Shown piece by piece: positions 1-5,536 of a stretch of 6,536 nucleotides of DNA. The notes below the pieces were generated by a model, which worked only from the letters and a program-made list of their open reading frames with translations, did not search any database and was not told the origin of the DNA. Source of the stretch: Bacillota bacterium (GTDB lineage: Bacteria; Bacillota; Dethiobacteria; DTU022); the NCBI GenBank assembly GCA_012727685.1, contig JAAYGO010000027.1:1-6536 (forward strand), in the 5' to 3' direction. Within the stretch, counting starts at the first letter, position 1. Every line of letters starts with the position of its first letter. The position numbers were made by a program, and so were the translations under genes.

Positions 1-297
1 ATAGAGCGTCCGCAGCAGGCCCCGCAGCTCCTCTTCGCTCTGAAAATCTTTCACCGGGCCATGGGCGGTGGAGATCACCTTGGCGTGAAAAGAAATACCG
101 GGGTACACAGCCGGTTTAAATTCTTCTTCCAGGATAGCCAGTGCTTCCCGTATGGCTGGATGATTGGTGTAAAGGACGGTAACTTCGTTGATTTTTTTCC
201 CTTGATGGAGGAGAAAATCGAGTGCGATGGTTACTACTTGCGGTTCAACACCAAGGGTGGCGATCATTGCTTCAGAGTTGTCTGGCGGAGAGACCAT
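1..297 (-). CDS. CARF-domain CRISPR-associated protein, NE0113/ring-nuclease-like, N-terminal part (runs off the left edge)
   Basis: This frame is open for 99 codons from ATG at 297 to the window edge, so the 3' part is missing. After a short variable tip, residues 11-30 (MIATLGVEPQVVTIALDFLL) give a beta strand, a glycine turn and the PQVVT motif. Residues 38-48 (EVTVLYTNHPA) give the second strand. This is the N-terminal Rossmann-like pattern of CARF proteins of the NE0113 type, which sense or cleave cyclic oligoadenylate in type III CRISPR immunity. The start is supported by GAGAGAGG seven bases upstream of the ATG. The gene follows cas2 after 146 bp and has its own candidate promoter. The C-terminal half would decide between a stand-alone ring nuclease and a Csm6/Csx1-like effector nuclease, and it is not visible. 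The CARF assignment is from motif recognition; the precise subfamily is inference. Confidence 0.72.
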   Translation of the reverse strand, partial: MVSPPDNSEAMIATLGVEPQVVTIALDFLLHQGKKINEVTVLYTNHPAIREALAILEEEFKPAVYPGISFHAKVISTAHGPVKDFQSEEELRGLLRTLY

Positions 298-361
298 TGT
301 ATTACCTCTCTCTTCGACATTTTTAAAGTCAATGATCTGTTCCAAGCCTATGACAAGAATC

Positions 362-390
362 AATATAAAACTGCTTTCTTTTGAACTCAA
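362..390 (-). promoter_or_regulatory. Candidate sigma-A promoter for the CARF gene
   Basis: On the minus strand TTGAGT (385-390) and TATATT (362-367) are separated by exactly 17 bp, which matches the sigma-A consensus at 4/6 and 5/6 positions. Transcription would start near 355 and give a leader of roughly 57 bases before the ATG at 297. Because it lies between cas2 and the CARF gene, it would let the CARF gene be expressed independently of the adaptation operon. Read-through from cas2 is also possible, as no strong terminator is visible between 391 and 443. Confidence 0.45.
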
Positions 391-443
391 TGCCTATATT
401 ATATCATTATTTTGCATTTTTTGCCGCTTTTTTGTTAAAAAAT

Positions 444-707
444 TTAGTAAATCCATTCCTCACCGCCTTTTTTTACACCAATCGACTTGCGCTCGGCATA
501 CTTCTGGTTGCCCAATATGTAAAACAGCAGCGAATCTTCATCTTCATTGATCACCTGCTTTAGCTCGATGAGCAAAGAGCGAAAGGTGGCTTCGGTCAGT
601 TCACCTTCTAATACTGAGTTTTGGACCCAGGTTAGGTAGCGCCGGGAAATTTTTAGAACCTTATTGACCCGTTTTACATTGACATCGTACACCAATATTA
701 CAAACAT
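444..707 (-). CDS. cas2: CRISPR-associated endoribonuclease Cas2
   Basis: This 87-residue protein has the normal Cas2 length. It begins MFVILVYDVN, the first beta strand of the ferredoxin-like fold, with the conserved aspartate at D8. A basic stretch follows (RRYLTWVQNSVLEGEL, residues 22-37), the typical second helix and strand region of Cas2, then SLLFYIL (59-65) as the core fourth strand. In the adaptation complex a Cas2 dimer bridges two Cas1 dimers and holds the prespacer; nuclease activity is usually dispensable for that. The ATG at 707 has AAAGGA about seven bases upstream. It starts 19 bp after the cas1 stop, consistent with one transcript cas4-cas1-cas2. There is no sign of damage. 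Confidence 0.93.
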   Translation of the reverse strand: MFVILVYDVNVKRVNKVLKISRRYLTWVQNSVLEGELTEATFRSLLIELKQVINEDEDSLLFYILGNQKYAERKSIGVKKGGEEWIY

Positions 708-726
708 TTATTTTCCTTTACTTCAT

Positions 727-1719
727 CTACCAGCGGCTGACAAAAGGCTGGTAGGGCTGTTCACCGATGAAGTGTTTCTCCAATTTATAGAGCTCCATCC
801 GGATCAGTGTCTGGTAGCTGATATTGCGCTTAAGCCGGCGGTGATAGAAGGTGCTTGCCAGCTTCCCTTCAAACTCCTGTAAATAAAGCTTCCGCCCCTG
901 ATCCTTTAAAAGAGTGACTCCGCCATGCTGTTCAAAGTTCTTTTTGTTTAAGATTTTTTTGCCAACCAGGCTGAAGAGAACCCGGTCGGCAAGAATGGGC
1001 TTAAAAATTTCGGCAACATCAAGGTTTAAGGAAAAACGGCGGAAGTTGGTGGCATGCAAAAAGCCAATTCGCGGATCGAGATGGGTTTTATAGATTTCGG
1101 TTAAAACTTTAACATAAACAAGTGTGTTTCCAAAGCTAATTGTGGCGTTGAGCGGGTCTTCGGGCGGGCGCTTACTGCGGCTCCGGTATTGAAAGTCTTC
1201 TTCGTCGATAATCTGGTTAAAGGAGGTGTAATAATGGCTCCGGGCATTCCCCTCGAAAGCCATCAGCTCTTCTATGCTGCGGGAATCGGTGCATTTTTGA
1301 AAGAGATCGGTTATTGCGGAAAGCTGTTGTTGCACTTCTTTGCCCCGGTTTTGGTAATAGCGTAAAACCTGCAGAATATTGGCCAGGGCCCCGCTGACAA
1401 ATTGTTTTGATAGCTGCAGGCGTTTTTCCGGATCGAGGTAATGTTCGGCCTGCTTCAAGATCATGTAGCCTGAATTATAATGTTCGCGGGGATAGAAGCT
1501 GCCGACGTACTGGCCGTGATAGCCAAAAAAATGCAGGATTAATTCATTTTCGTGAGTAAATTCAAGGAACTTTTTATTTACATCTACTTCGCCGAAAATG
1601 AAAATGTCGCGCACGCCGGTAACCGGAAAGTAGCGCTTGGCTTCTTCCGTTTCCACGCAGATAGTATTTCCTTTTCGTTTTAAACTCCCGCTTTGAAAAA
1701 GGTAAAGGGTTTTCTGCAT
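727..1719 (-). CDS. cas1: CRISPR-associated endonuclease/integrase Cas1 (type I-B-like)
   Basis: Cas1 is the metal-dependent integrase that inserts new spacers at the leader end of a CRISPR array. From the start used here the protein has 330 residues, the usual length for the I-B-type branch. The beta-sandwich N-terminus begins MQKTLYLFQSGSLKRKGNT, a characteristic opening of this branch. The catalytic domain carries E156 (in MAFEGNARSHYY), the RPPEDPLNA motif at 184-192, H222 (in GFLHATNFRR) and D234/E237 (in LDVAEIFKP), which correspond to the known metal ligands. An earlier ATG exists at 1725, but the GGGAG at 1727-1731 is seven bases from the ATG at 1719 and only one base from the earlier one, so 1719 is preferred. 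The gap to the cas4 stop is about 40 bp and to cas2 19 bp. It looks intact. Confidence 0.95.
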   Translation of the reverse strand: MQKTLYLFQSGSLKRKGNTICVETEEAKRYFPVTGVRDIFIFGEVDVNKKFLEFTHENELILHFFGYHGQYVGSFYPREHYNSGYMILKQAEHYLDPEKRLQLSKQFVSGALANILQVLRYYQNRGKEVQQQLSAITDLFQKCTDSRSIEELMAFEGNARSHYYTSFNQIIDEEDFQYRSRSKRPPEDPLNATISFGNTLVYVKVLTEIYKTHLDPRIGFLHATNFRRFSLNLDVAEIFKPILADRVLFSLVGKKILNKKNFEQHGGVTLLKDQGRKLYLQEFEGKLASTFYHRRLKRNISYQTLIRMELYKLEKHFIGEQPYQPFVSRW

Positions 1720-1726
1720 CACCATG

Positions 1727-1731
1727 CTCCC
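1727..1731 (-). promoter_or_regulatory. Ribosome binding site that decides the cas1 start
   Basis: GGGAG on the minus strand is followed by CATGGTG and then ATG at 1719, a 7-base spacing. The competing ATG at 1725 lies inside that spacer, one base from the site, which is too close for normal initiation. Confidence 0.6.
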
Positions 1732-1762
1732 GCAATTACTAATGCCGCCTGGAACCCGCTGT

Positions 1763-2269
1763 TTAAGCCCAGCACAGTTCTGCGTAAGCGCATGTGGAGC
1801 AGCGCCTGTTTTTATTAGGAGGCTGGGGAGGGTGCTCCTCGTTAACCAACGCGGTTATAGCTGCCTTGACCGCCTTGATCTGCTCCGACATGGCTTTGTC
1901 AAGAATCACTCGTTCTTTGCGCCGCTCTTCGGGGAAGAGCAGTTCCCCTTCGGCCTCTATGCCAATGGCAGCCAGCTCGTGCAAATAGAAAGCCAGTTGC
2001 AGCCTGGCCGCCTCCCGGGCGCGGGAAGATTTTTTAACCTCTCCGATAACCAACTGCTTCTTGCCGCGGCGGATCAGGTCGAGGCAGAGGTGGCCAAGGC
2101 GAATCTCCTTTTTTTCCCGCCCGTAAGATTGCTGATCAATCAGCCGGCCCAGCGCAAGGTGGACGTTATCCTCATCGGGGCAGATCTGCCTTGAAGCAAG
2201 CCAGACCTGGCGGGGGCAGACCGTGTAGGCCTGAACGAGAGTTCCGGTAACATGAAAGTCGTCTCTCAA
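1763..2269 (-). CDS. cas4: CRISPR-associated exonuclease Cas4
   Basis: Cas4 is a RecB-family nuclease with an iron-sulfur cluster that trims prespacers and helps select those next to a correct PAM. The 168-residue length fits the small Cas4 of type I systems. It opens with VTGTLVQAYTVCPRQVWL, the family signature. C18 together with C157, C160 and C166 (in CSTCAYAELC) are the four cluster ligands. Nuclease residues are H37 (VHLALGRLI), D64 (CLDLI), E77 and K79 (IGEVKKS), and Q91/Y95 form the QxxxY motif. The start codon is TTG at 2269 and no clear ribosome site precedes it. The frame stays open to a stop at 2315-2317 without an ATG or GTG, so a CTG at 2278 is the main alternative. It is the first gene of the cas operon, about 40 bp ahead of cas1. 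Confidence 0.93.
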   Translation of the reverse strand: MRDDFHVTGTLVQAYTVCPRQVWLASRQICPDEDNVHLALGRLIDQQSYGREKKEIRLGHLCLDLIRRGKKQLVIGEVKKSSRAREAARLQLAFYLHELAAIGIEAEGELLFPEERRKERVILDKAMSEQIKAVKAAITALVNEEHPPQPPNKNRRCSTCAYAELCWA

Positions 2270-2341
2270 GGCATCCAGGCTCGCTTTAAGGAATAAGTTA
2301 GATGGTAATGTAATCTATTAACCGGCATTCGCCAAGGGCGT

Positions 2342-2350
2342 TTTATACCA
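2342..2350 (-). promoter_or_regulatory. Candidate extended -10 promoter for the cas4-cas1-cas2 operon
   Basis: The minus strand reads TGGTATAAA here, an extended -10 element (TGn plus TATAAA). No acceptable -35 hexamer lies 16-18 bp upstream, so this rests on the extended -10 alone. Transcription would begin near 2335, leaving about 65 untranslated bases before cas4. Confidence 0.32.
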
Positions 2351-2433
2351 TTTTAAATAGTAGCCGATTACTAGCCTGTACTCTGGAAATGGTTGGCTGG
2401 TTTTAGCCCCTTGCCCTTTGTTCTTCTTTAAAA

Positions 2434-2601
2434 ATGGTAGAAGGGATGGCTGGCGCCATTTTCAATCTGGATGGTGCCCTTGCTGGCAGGGGCATAGTTG
2501 TTTATCAACGTATAATCTCCACCAATTCTTTAAGCTCCCGGGGAGAGGAGTTCAGCTTAGGAAATCCTGCAAACGGTAAAGATCAAATAAATAAGAAATA
2601 A
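2434..2601 (+). pseudogene. 55-codon frame with a degenerate HAD-type motif, possible gene remnant
   Basis: The frame runs from ATG to TAA and encodes 55 residues. Residues 7-17 read GAIFNLDGALA, which resembles motif I of HAD-family phosphatases and beta-phosphoglucomutases (FDLDGVL), except that the nucleophilic aspartate is replaced by asparagine. The rest of the frame has no further HAD motif and stops within the left arm of the terminator at 2597-2631. No ribosome site precedes the ATG. It may be the decayed start of a HAD hydrolase, or a chance resemblance. I would not treat it as an expressed gene. Confidence 0.2.
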
Positions 2602-2631
2602 CCCTACAAACAAAGGGTTTGTAGGGTTATT
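2597..2631 (-). terminator. Rho-independent terminator after the short-chain dehydrogenase
   Basis: Perfect 15-bp stem: AATAACCCTACAAAC (2597-2611) pairs with GTTTGTAGGGTTATT (2617-2631) around a 5-base loop. Read on the minus strand, the hairpin is followed by TTCTTATTTATTT, a T-rich tail. It lies about 130 bp beyond the dehydrogenase stop and some 330 bp before cas4, so it should stop the dehydrogenase transcript and insulate the cas operon. On the plus strand the stem is followed by GC-richer sequence, so it probably works in one direction. Confidence 0.8.
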
Positions 2632-2759
2632 CGGTGGAATTAAATCGCTAAGAAAGTTCAAGACTGTTTCTCGGCTTACTGCATTTATCTTGTGCAATTT
2701 TGGTGAAGTGGGAGCCGCCTAAAAGCTTAAGGCAACCGGCAATCATTCAATACTGGCAA

Positions 2760-3536
2760 TCAATAATGGACGGATCCGCCGTCAACATTGATATTTTGGC
2801 CGGTAATGAAAGCCGAAGCATCGGAGACCAGGAAGACAACCGCACCGATCACATCATCCGGCATCATCCCCCGTTGAATCGACCGGTCATCGATATTCCG
2901 CTGGTAGTTCTTTTCAAAGGCTTCCTTCGATCCTGCCAACTGCAGAGAAGCCTGTGTCAGGGTATAACCCGGCGTTATTGAATTCACGCGGATCTTATAT
3001 TGACCGAGCTCGTTCGCCATCGTGCGGGTCATTGCCCAGACCGCTCCCTTGGAAGCCACGTAGTGGCACAGCAGCGGCACACCTTGGAGGATGGAGCAGG
3101 AAGAGATATTGACGATGGAACCAAAATTATTTTCCATCATGTAGGGGACCACGGCGCTTGTCATCTGCCAAGTGCCCTTTACATTGATGGAAAAAACCCG
3201 GTCCCACTCTTCGGGCTCGATCTCCTGGAACGGCTTCATCGTGAGGCCGCCGTAGAGTGCGGCATTGTTGACCAAAGCGTCGACCTTCCCAAATGTGTCG
3301 ATGGTCTTGGCCACCGCCGCATGAATATCGTCTTGTTTGGTTATATCGCACACTAGCGGAAGGCATTTTACCCCATACTGTTTCTCGATTTCGGCCGCAA
3401 ATGGTGGTTCGATCAGGTCGAGAGCCACGATATTGGACCCCTGGGCGGCCAGGGCTTTGACCATCTCGGAACCCAGGCCTCCTGCAGCGCCAGTGACGAT
3501 GGTTACATAGCCGGATAAATCAAATAGCCCTTTCAA
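2760..3536 (-). CDS. Short-chain dehydrogenase/reductase, NAD-type, classical SDR
   Basis: A cytosolic oxidoreductase of the classical SDR family, 258 residues, full length. It shows the cofactor motif TGAAGGLG (15-22) and D40 at the end of the second strand, which favours NAD over NADP. D64 binds the adenine ring region and NNAA occupies 90-93. The catalytic tetrad is N118, S146, Y159 and K163 (YVASK), with ITPGY at 187-191 and the C-terminal FITGQNINVDGGS typical of the family. The start is TTG at 3536, with AGGAGG ten bases upstream; no ATG is available. Its start overlaps the stop of a decayed upstream frame by four bases (TTGA), a relic of translational coupling. The substrate cannot be read from the sequence. 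The C-terminal half resembles secondary and aryl alcohol dehydrogenases, and the divergent aldehyde dehydrogenase fits alcohol oxidation; both points are inference. Confidence 0.9.
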   Translation of the reverse strand: MKGLFDLSGYVTIVTGAAGGLGSEMVKALAAQGSNIVALDLIEPPFAAEIEKQYGVKCLPLVCDITKQDDIHAAVAKTIDTFGKVDALVNNAALYGGLTMKPFQEIEPEEWDRVFSINVKGTWQMTSAVVPYMMENNFGSIVNISSCSILQGVPLLCHYVASKGAVWAMTRTMANELGQYKIRVNSITPGYTLTQASLQLAGSKEAFEKNYQRNIDDRSIQRGMMPDDVIGAVVFLVSDASAFITGQNINVDGGSVHY

Positions 3537-3687
3537 AGATCGGTTTCCTCCTCGCCTTCCACTATCTCTCCGCGCTCCACCTGTTTTTTATAGGCAATGA
3601 TTGAAAAGAAGCCCAGCACCAAAGGCAACCTAGAACACGTGCAGGACCACAACCGGGATCATGATGCCAATTAATAAAAGTTGTCAT
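3533..3687 (-). pseudogene. Decayed gene for a small one-helix membrane protein
   Basis: Directly upstream of the short-chain dehydrogenase, the minus strand encodes a membrane segment and charged tail broken over several frames. One frame gives MTTFINW from an ATG at 3687. The next, from ATG at 3662, gives MIPVVVLHVF, a TAG stop, then VAFGAGLLF. A third continues FSIIAYKKQVERGEI and ends VEGEEETDL at a TGA (3533-3535) that overlaps the dehydrogenase TTG. Joined, this would be a protein of roughly 50-55 residues: one hydrophobic helix, a basic KK border and an acidic tail. That layout is seen in small accessory subunits of sodium-coupled transporters and at the C-termini of transporters. Two frame changes and one stop argue for a pseudogene rather than sequencing error. 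The family is not identified. Confidence 0.45.
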
Positions 3688-3713
3688 AAAAATCTGTTAA
3701 TTGACCTGCTTTG

Positions 3714-3742
3714 ATTATATATAAATTGCTAAAAATAGTCAA
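3714..3742 (-). promoter_or_regulatory. Strong sigma-A promoter for the dehydrogenase operon
   Basis: The minus strand has TTGACT (3737-3742, 5/6), a 17-bp spacer and TATAAT (3714-3719, 6/6). The start of transcription would be near 3707, ahead of the decayed membrane-protein frame and the short-chain dehydrogenase. It is the best promoter match I see in the window, and it is intact although the first frame it serves is broken. Confidence 0.68.
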
Positions 3743-3842
3743 TCACTACTGCAGTAACAATCCGGTATGCATAACCGCTCAGAAGGGCTGGCCAGGCAGA
3801 GCCATTTCAGGGGTAAATGACATAATCTCCCTATGCGAGAAG

Positions 3843-3861
3843 ATTGATTAATCTATTGATT
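3843..3861. repeat. Direct repeat ATTGATT x2, possible operator
   Basis: ATTGATT occurs at 3843-3849 and again at 3855-3861, 12 bp apart, about one helical turn. The first copy also sits in the imperfect palindrome AGATT-gatt-AATCT (3841-3854). Both overlap the -35 box and spacer of the aldehyde dehydrogenase promoter, where a repressor or activator could act. The region is AT-rich, so chance is a real possibility. Confidence 0.25.
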
Positions 3862-3872
3862 TATAATATAAA
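3844..3872 (+). promoter_or_regulatory. Candidate sigma-A promoter for the aldehyde dehydrogenase
   Basis: TTGATT (3844-3849, 4/6) and TATAAA (3867-3872, 5/6) are 17 bp apart. The start of transcription would be near 3879, giving a short leader of about 28 bases that contains the AGGAGG ribosome site (3893-3898). It is divergent from the minus-strand promoter at 3714-3742, with about 100 bp between the two -35 boxes. Confidence 0.5.
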
Positions 3873-3906
3873 TAATGTAACGAAAAAATAACAGGAGGAT
3901 GAAGCG

Positions 3907-5349
3907 ATGCGGGAATACAAGTATCAATACATAGACGGCCAGTGGAGAGAAGGAACAGGTTCTCATATGCTTGAAAACCGCAATCCATATACAGGCGAGC
4001 TTCTCTACACATACCGTTCAGCCTCCACGGCTGACGTTGACGCTGCCTATGCCGCCGCGGCAAGAGCGCAAAAAGAATGGGCCAAGACATCGCCCCACGA
4101 AAAACAGGGCATGCTGGAAAAGCTTGCCCAGGCGGTAGAAGAGCTGCGCGAAGACGCTTATGAGTGCCTCATCACCGAGGGCGGCTCCACAAGACCGAAA
4201 GCAGATTTTGAGGTAGCCACCTGCATTGAATTTATCAAGCGGGCCATGAATTTTCCTCTAATGATGAACGGGAAAATAATGCCATCAAACATTCCCGGCA
4301 AGGAAAATTTTATCTACAGAGAGCCAAAAGGCGTAATCTGCGTAATCGCTCCGTGGAACGTTCCCATGCTGCTGGCCATGCGCTCGGTGGCCCCGGCAAT
4401 CGCCACGGGCAATGCGGTGGTGCTCAAACCGGCGACTGATACTCCCGGCTCGGCATTTTTGCTGGCGGAGGCGTTTGATAGAGCCGGTTTTCCGCCCGGT
4501 CTTTTCAATGTCATCGCTGGGCGCGGCTGCGATATCGGAGACTATATTGTTGAGCATCCGGTGCCGTCCCTCATTTCCTTTACCGGTTCGACAGAGGTGG
4601 GCAGGCGCGTTGGCGCCCTCGCCGGCGGTAAAATCAAGGATGTATCCCTGGAGCTTGGCGGCAACAACGTGATGATCGTTCTGCCTGATGCAGATATCAA
4701 GGAAGCGGCCAAGGCGGCGGTTTTCGGAGCCTTCTTCCACCAGGGACAGGTCTGCATGGCCCTGAACCGCATCATTGCTTGCAAAGAGATTTACGATGCC
4801 TTCATTCAAAAACTGGTCGAAATCGCCGGCGCTCTCAAGGTCGGAGACCCGGCTGACCCCGAGACCTTTATTGGCCCCATTATCAACAGCCAGCAGGCAG
4901 ATAAGATCGAGAAAGTTGTCAGGGACACCATCGCCGCTGGAGCTAAAGTTGCTCTGGAAGGCAGGCGGGAGGGCAATCTGATCTACCCGTGGATCCTTGT
5001 TGACTGTACAAACGATATGCCCGCTGCGAGACAGGAGATATTCGGCCCGGCGGTCTGCATCATTAAAGCCAACGATGAAGATGAGGCAGTCCGCATTGCC
5101 AATGACACGGAGTACGGCCTCAGCGGCAGCGTGTTTACCGGGGATCTTTTCCACGGCATCCAGGTGGCCAGGCAGGTGCATACCGGCATGATCCACGTGA
5201 ATGACCAGTCAATCAACGATGAGCCCCACGTCATGTTCGGCGGTGAAAAATGCTCCGGAGTAGGCCGCTTCAACGACCAGTGGGTCGTTGACAAGTTTAC
5301 AACTGAAAAATGGGTCAGCATACAGTCCTGTTATCGGGCTTTTTCGTGA
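3907..5349 (+). CDS. NAD(P)-dependent aldehyde dehydrogenase, benzaldehyde/vanillin dehydrogenase-like
   Basis: Oxidises an aldehyde to the acid with NAD(P). The protein has 480 residues, the normal length for this superfamily. Key residues are visible: N151 in APWN, K174 in VLKPA, the FTGSTEVG cofactor loop (225-232), general base E249 in LELGG, catalytic cysteine C283 in GQVC and E377 in EIFGP, which holds the nicotinamide ribose. The C-terminal stretch GEKCSGVGRFNDQWVVDKFT resembles the aromatic aldehyde dehydrogenase group (vanillin, benzaldehyde, salicylaldehyde). The group is from family knowledge; the substrate is inference. AGGAGG lies eight bases before the ATG, an excellent site. 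The gene is transcribed away from the short-chain dehydrogenase, so the two may oxidise an alcohol and an aldehyde in one pathway under shared control. Its TGA stop lies inside a repeat element, so the last residues may have been altered by insertion. Confidence 0.93.
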   Translation: MREYKYQYIDGQWREGTGSHMLENRNPYTGELLYTYRSASTADVDAAYAAAARAQKEWAKTSPHEKQGMLEKLAQAVEELREDAYECLITEGGSTRPKADFEVATCIEFIKRAMNFPLMMNGKIMPSNIPGKENFIYREPKGVICVIAPWNVPMLLAMRSVAPAIATGNAVVLKPATDTPGSAFLLAEAFDRAGFPPGLFNVIAGRGCDIGDYIVEHPVPSLISFTGSTEVGRRVGALAGGKIKDVSLELGGNNVMIVLPDADIKEAAKAAVFGAFFHQGQVCMALNRIIACKEIYDAFIQKLVEIAGALKVGDPADPETFIGPIINSQQADKIEKVVRDTIAAGAKVALEGRREGNLIYPWILVDCTNDMPAARQEIFGPAVCIIKANDEDEAVRIANDTEYGLSGSVFTGDLFHGIQVARQVHTGMIHVNDQSINDEPHVMFGGEKCSGVGRFNDQWVVDKFTTEKWVSIQSCYRAFS

Positions 5350-5400
5350 GTCAAGGGTGAGTCAAGGGGACGAGTCAGGGGGACGGTGACTTTGACTCAC
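5346..5400. repeat. GTGAGTCAA tandem and inverted repeat element (REP-like)
   Basis: GTGAGTCAA occurs at 5346-5354 and 5357-5365, a degenerate third copy (CGAGTCAGG) at 5371-5379, and the exact reverse complement TTGACTCAC at 5392-5400. Each direct copy is followed by a run of three to five G, with GGGGAC after the second and third. Either complete direct copy can pair with the inverted copy in a 9-bp stem. G-rich palindromes of this GGGGACGGT style recur between genes in clostridial genomes and resemble REP elements moved by Y1-type transposases; that link is inference. The first copy contains the aldehyde dehydrogenase stop codon. No T-tract follows, so it is not a typical terminator. Confidence 0.6.
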
Positions 5401-5415
5401 TCCGGGTTCATTTGA

Positions 5416-5496
5416 GCTAGTGACATATTAAAAAGGAAGAGGCTTACGGCAGCCCTGGCCAACCGGCTCGGATTTGGGGAGGGGAAGAATGATTAA
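5416..5496 (+). pseudogene. Short open stretch without a start, possible C-terminal gene fragment
   Basis: Between TGA (5413-5415) and TAA (5494-5496) the frame reads ASDILKRKRLTAALANRLGF and then GEGKND. It has a basic, helix-like composition that looks protein-like, but no ATG, GTG or TTG in a usable position. It is in the same frame as the 83-residue gene beginning at 5533. It may be the tail of a gene lost when the adjacent repeat arrived, or chance. No family is recognised. Confidence 0.2.
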
Positions 5497-5536
5497 AAAA
5501 ATACTGCCTTCATTCAGCAACAAAGTGAGAGAATGA
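5489..5536 (+). CDS. 15-codon frame with the best ribosome site of this locus; leader peptide or displaced 5' end
   Basis: MIKKILPSFSNKVRE is encoded from ATG at 5489 to a TGA that overlaps the next start in ATGA (5533-5536). The upstream GGGGAGGGG (5476-5484) is the only good ribosome site near, with about six bases from its GGAGG core to the ATG. Either this is a short leader translated so that the following 83-residue frame is reinitiated, or a single-base change has split a gene of about 98 codons whose true start is here. Confidence 0.35.
   Translation: MIKKILPSFSNKVRE

Larger units (their letters stand above)
2270..2759. other. Gene-poor spacer between the cas operon and the dehydrogenase operon
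   Basis: About 490 bp without a convincing intact gene. It holds the candidate cas4 promoter near 2342-2350, a loose inverted repeat (TACCATTTTAAA at 2346-2357 against TTTAAAAATGGTA at 2427-2439), a short hairpin at 2475-2494, a 55-codon frame at 2434-2601 and a strong terminator at 2597-2631. I searched by eye for repeated 25-40-base units or typical I-B repeat ends such as ATTGAAAC and found none, so no CRISPR array is present. The loose structure and coding fragment suggest an old rearrangement site. Confidence 0.55.

Noticed and set aside
391..443. Terminator after cas2
   Set aside because: The stretch is AT-rich with only a weak T-run/A-run pairing and no GC-rich stem, so it cannot be supported as a terminator.
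61..563. Plus-strand open frames over the CARF and cas2 genes
   Set aside because: They are shadows of the minus-strand genes; their proteins show no family motif and their starts lack ribosome sites.
1724..2194. Plus-strand open frame of 156 codons
   Set aside because: It is antisense to cas4, which carries all four cluster cysteines and the nuclease motifs. No ribosome site or domain supports it.
2475..2494. Eight-pair hairpin TGCCCTTG-ctgg-CAGGGGCA as terminator or small RNA
   Set aside because: One pair is a G-T wobble, the stem is short and no T-run follows on either strand, so I did not list it as a separate feature.
2270..2759. Possible CRISPR array or leader
   Set aside because: No unit of 25-40 bases recurs at regular spacing and no typical type I-B repeat end is present. 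The only strong structure is the terminator hairpin.
3790..3815. Sigma-54-like GG/GC pair near TGGCCAGGCAGAGCC
   Set aside because: The GG and GC are nine rather than ten bases apart and the rest of the consensus is missing. A sigma-A promoter with correct spacing lies closer to the gene.
4285..5196. Long minus-strand open frame of about 300 codons
   Set aside because: It lies antisense within the aldehyde dehydrogenase, whose motifs and ribosome site are unambiguous. The antisense protein has no recognisable domain and arises from the GC-rich codon pattern.
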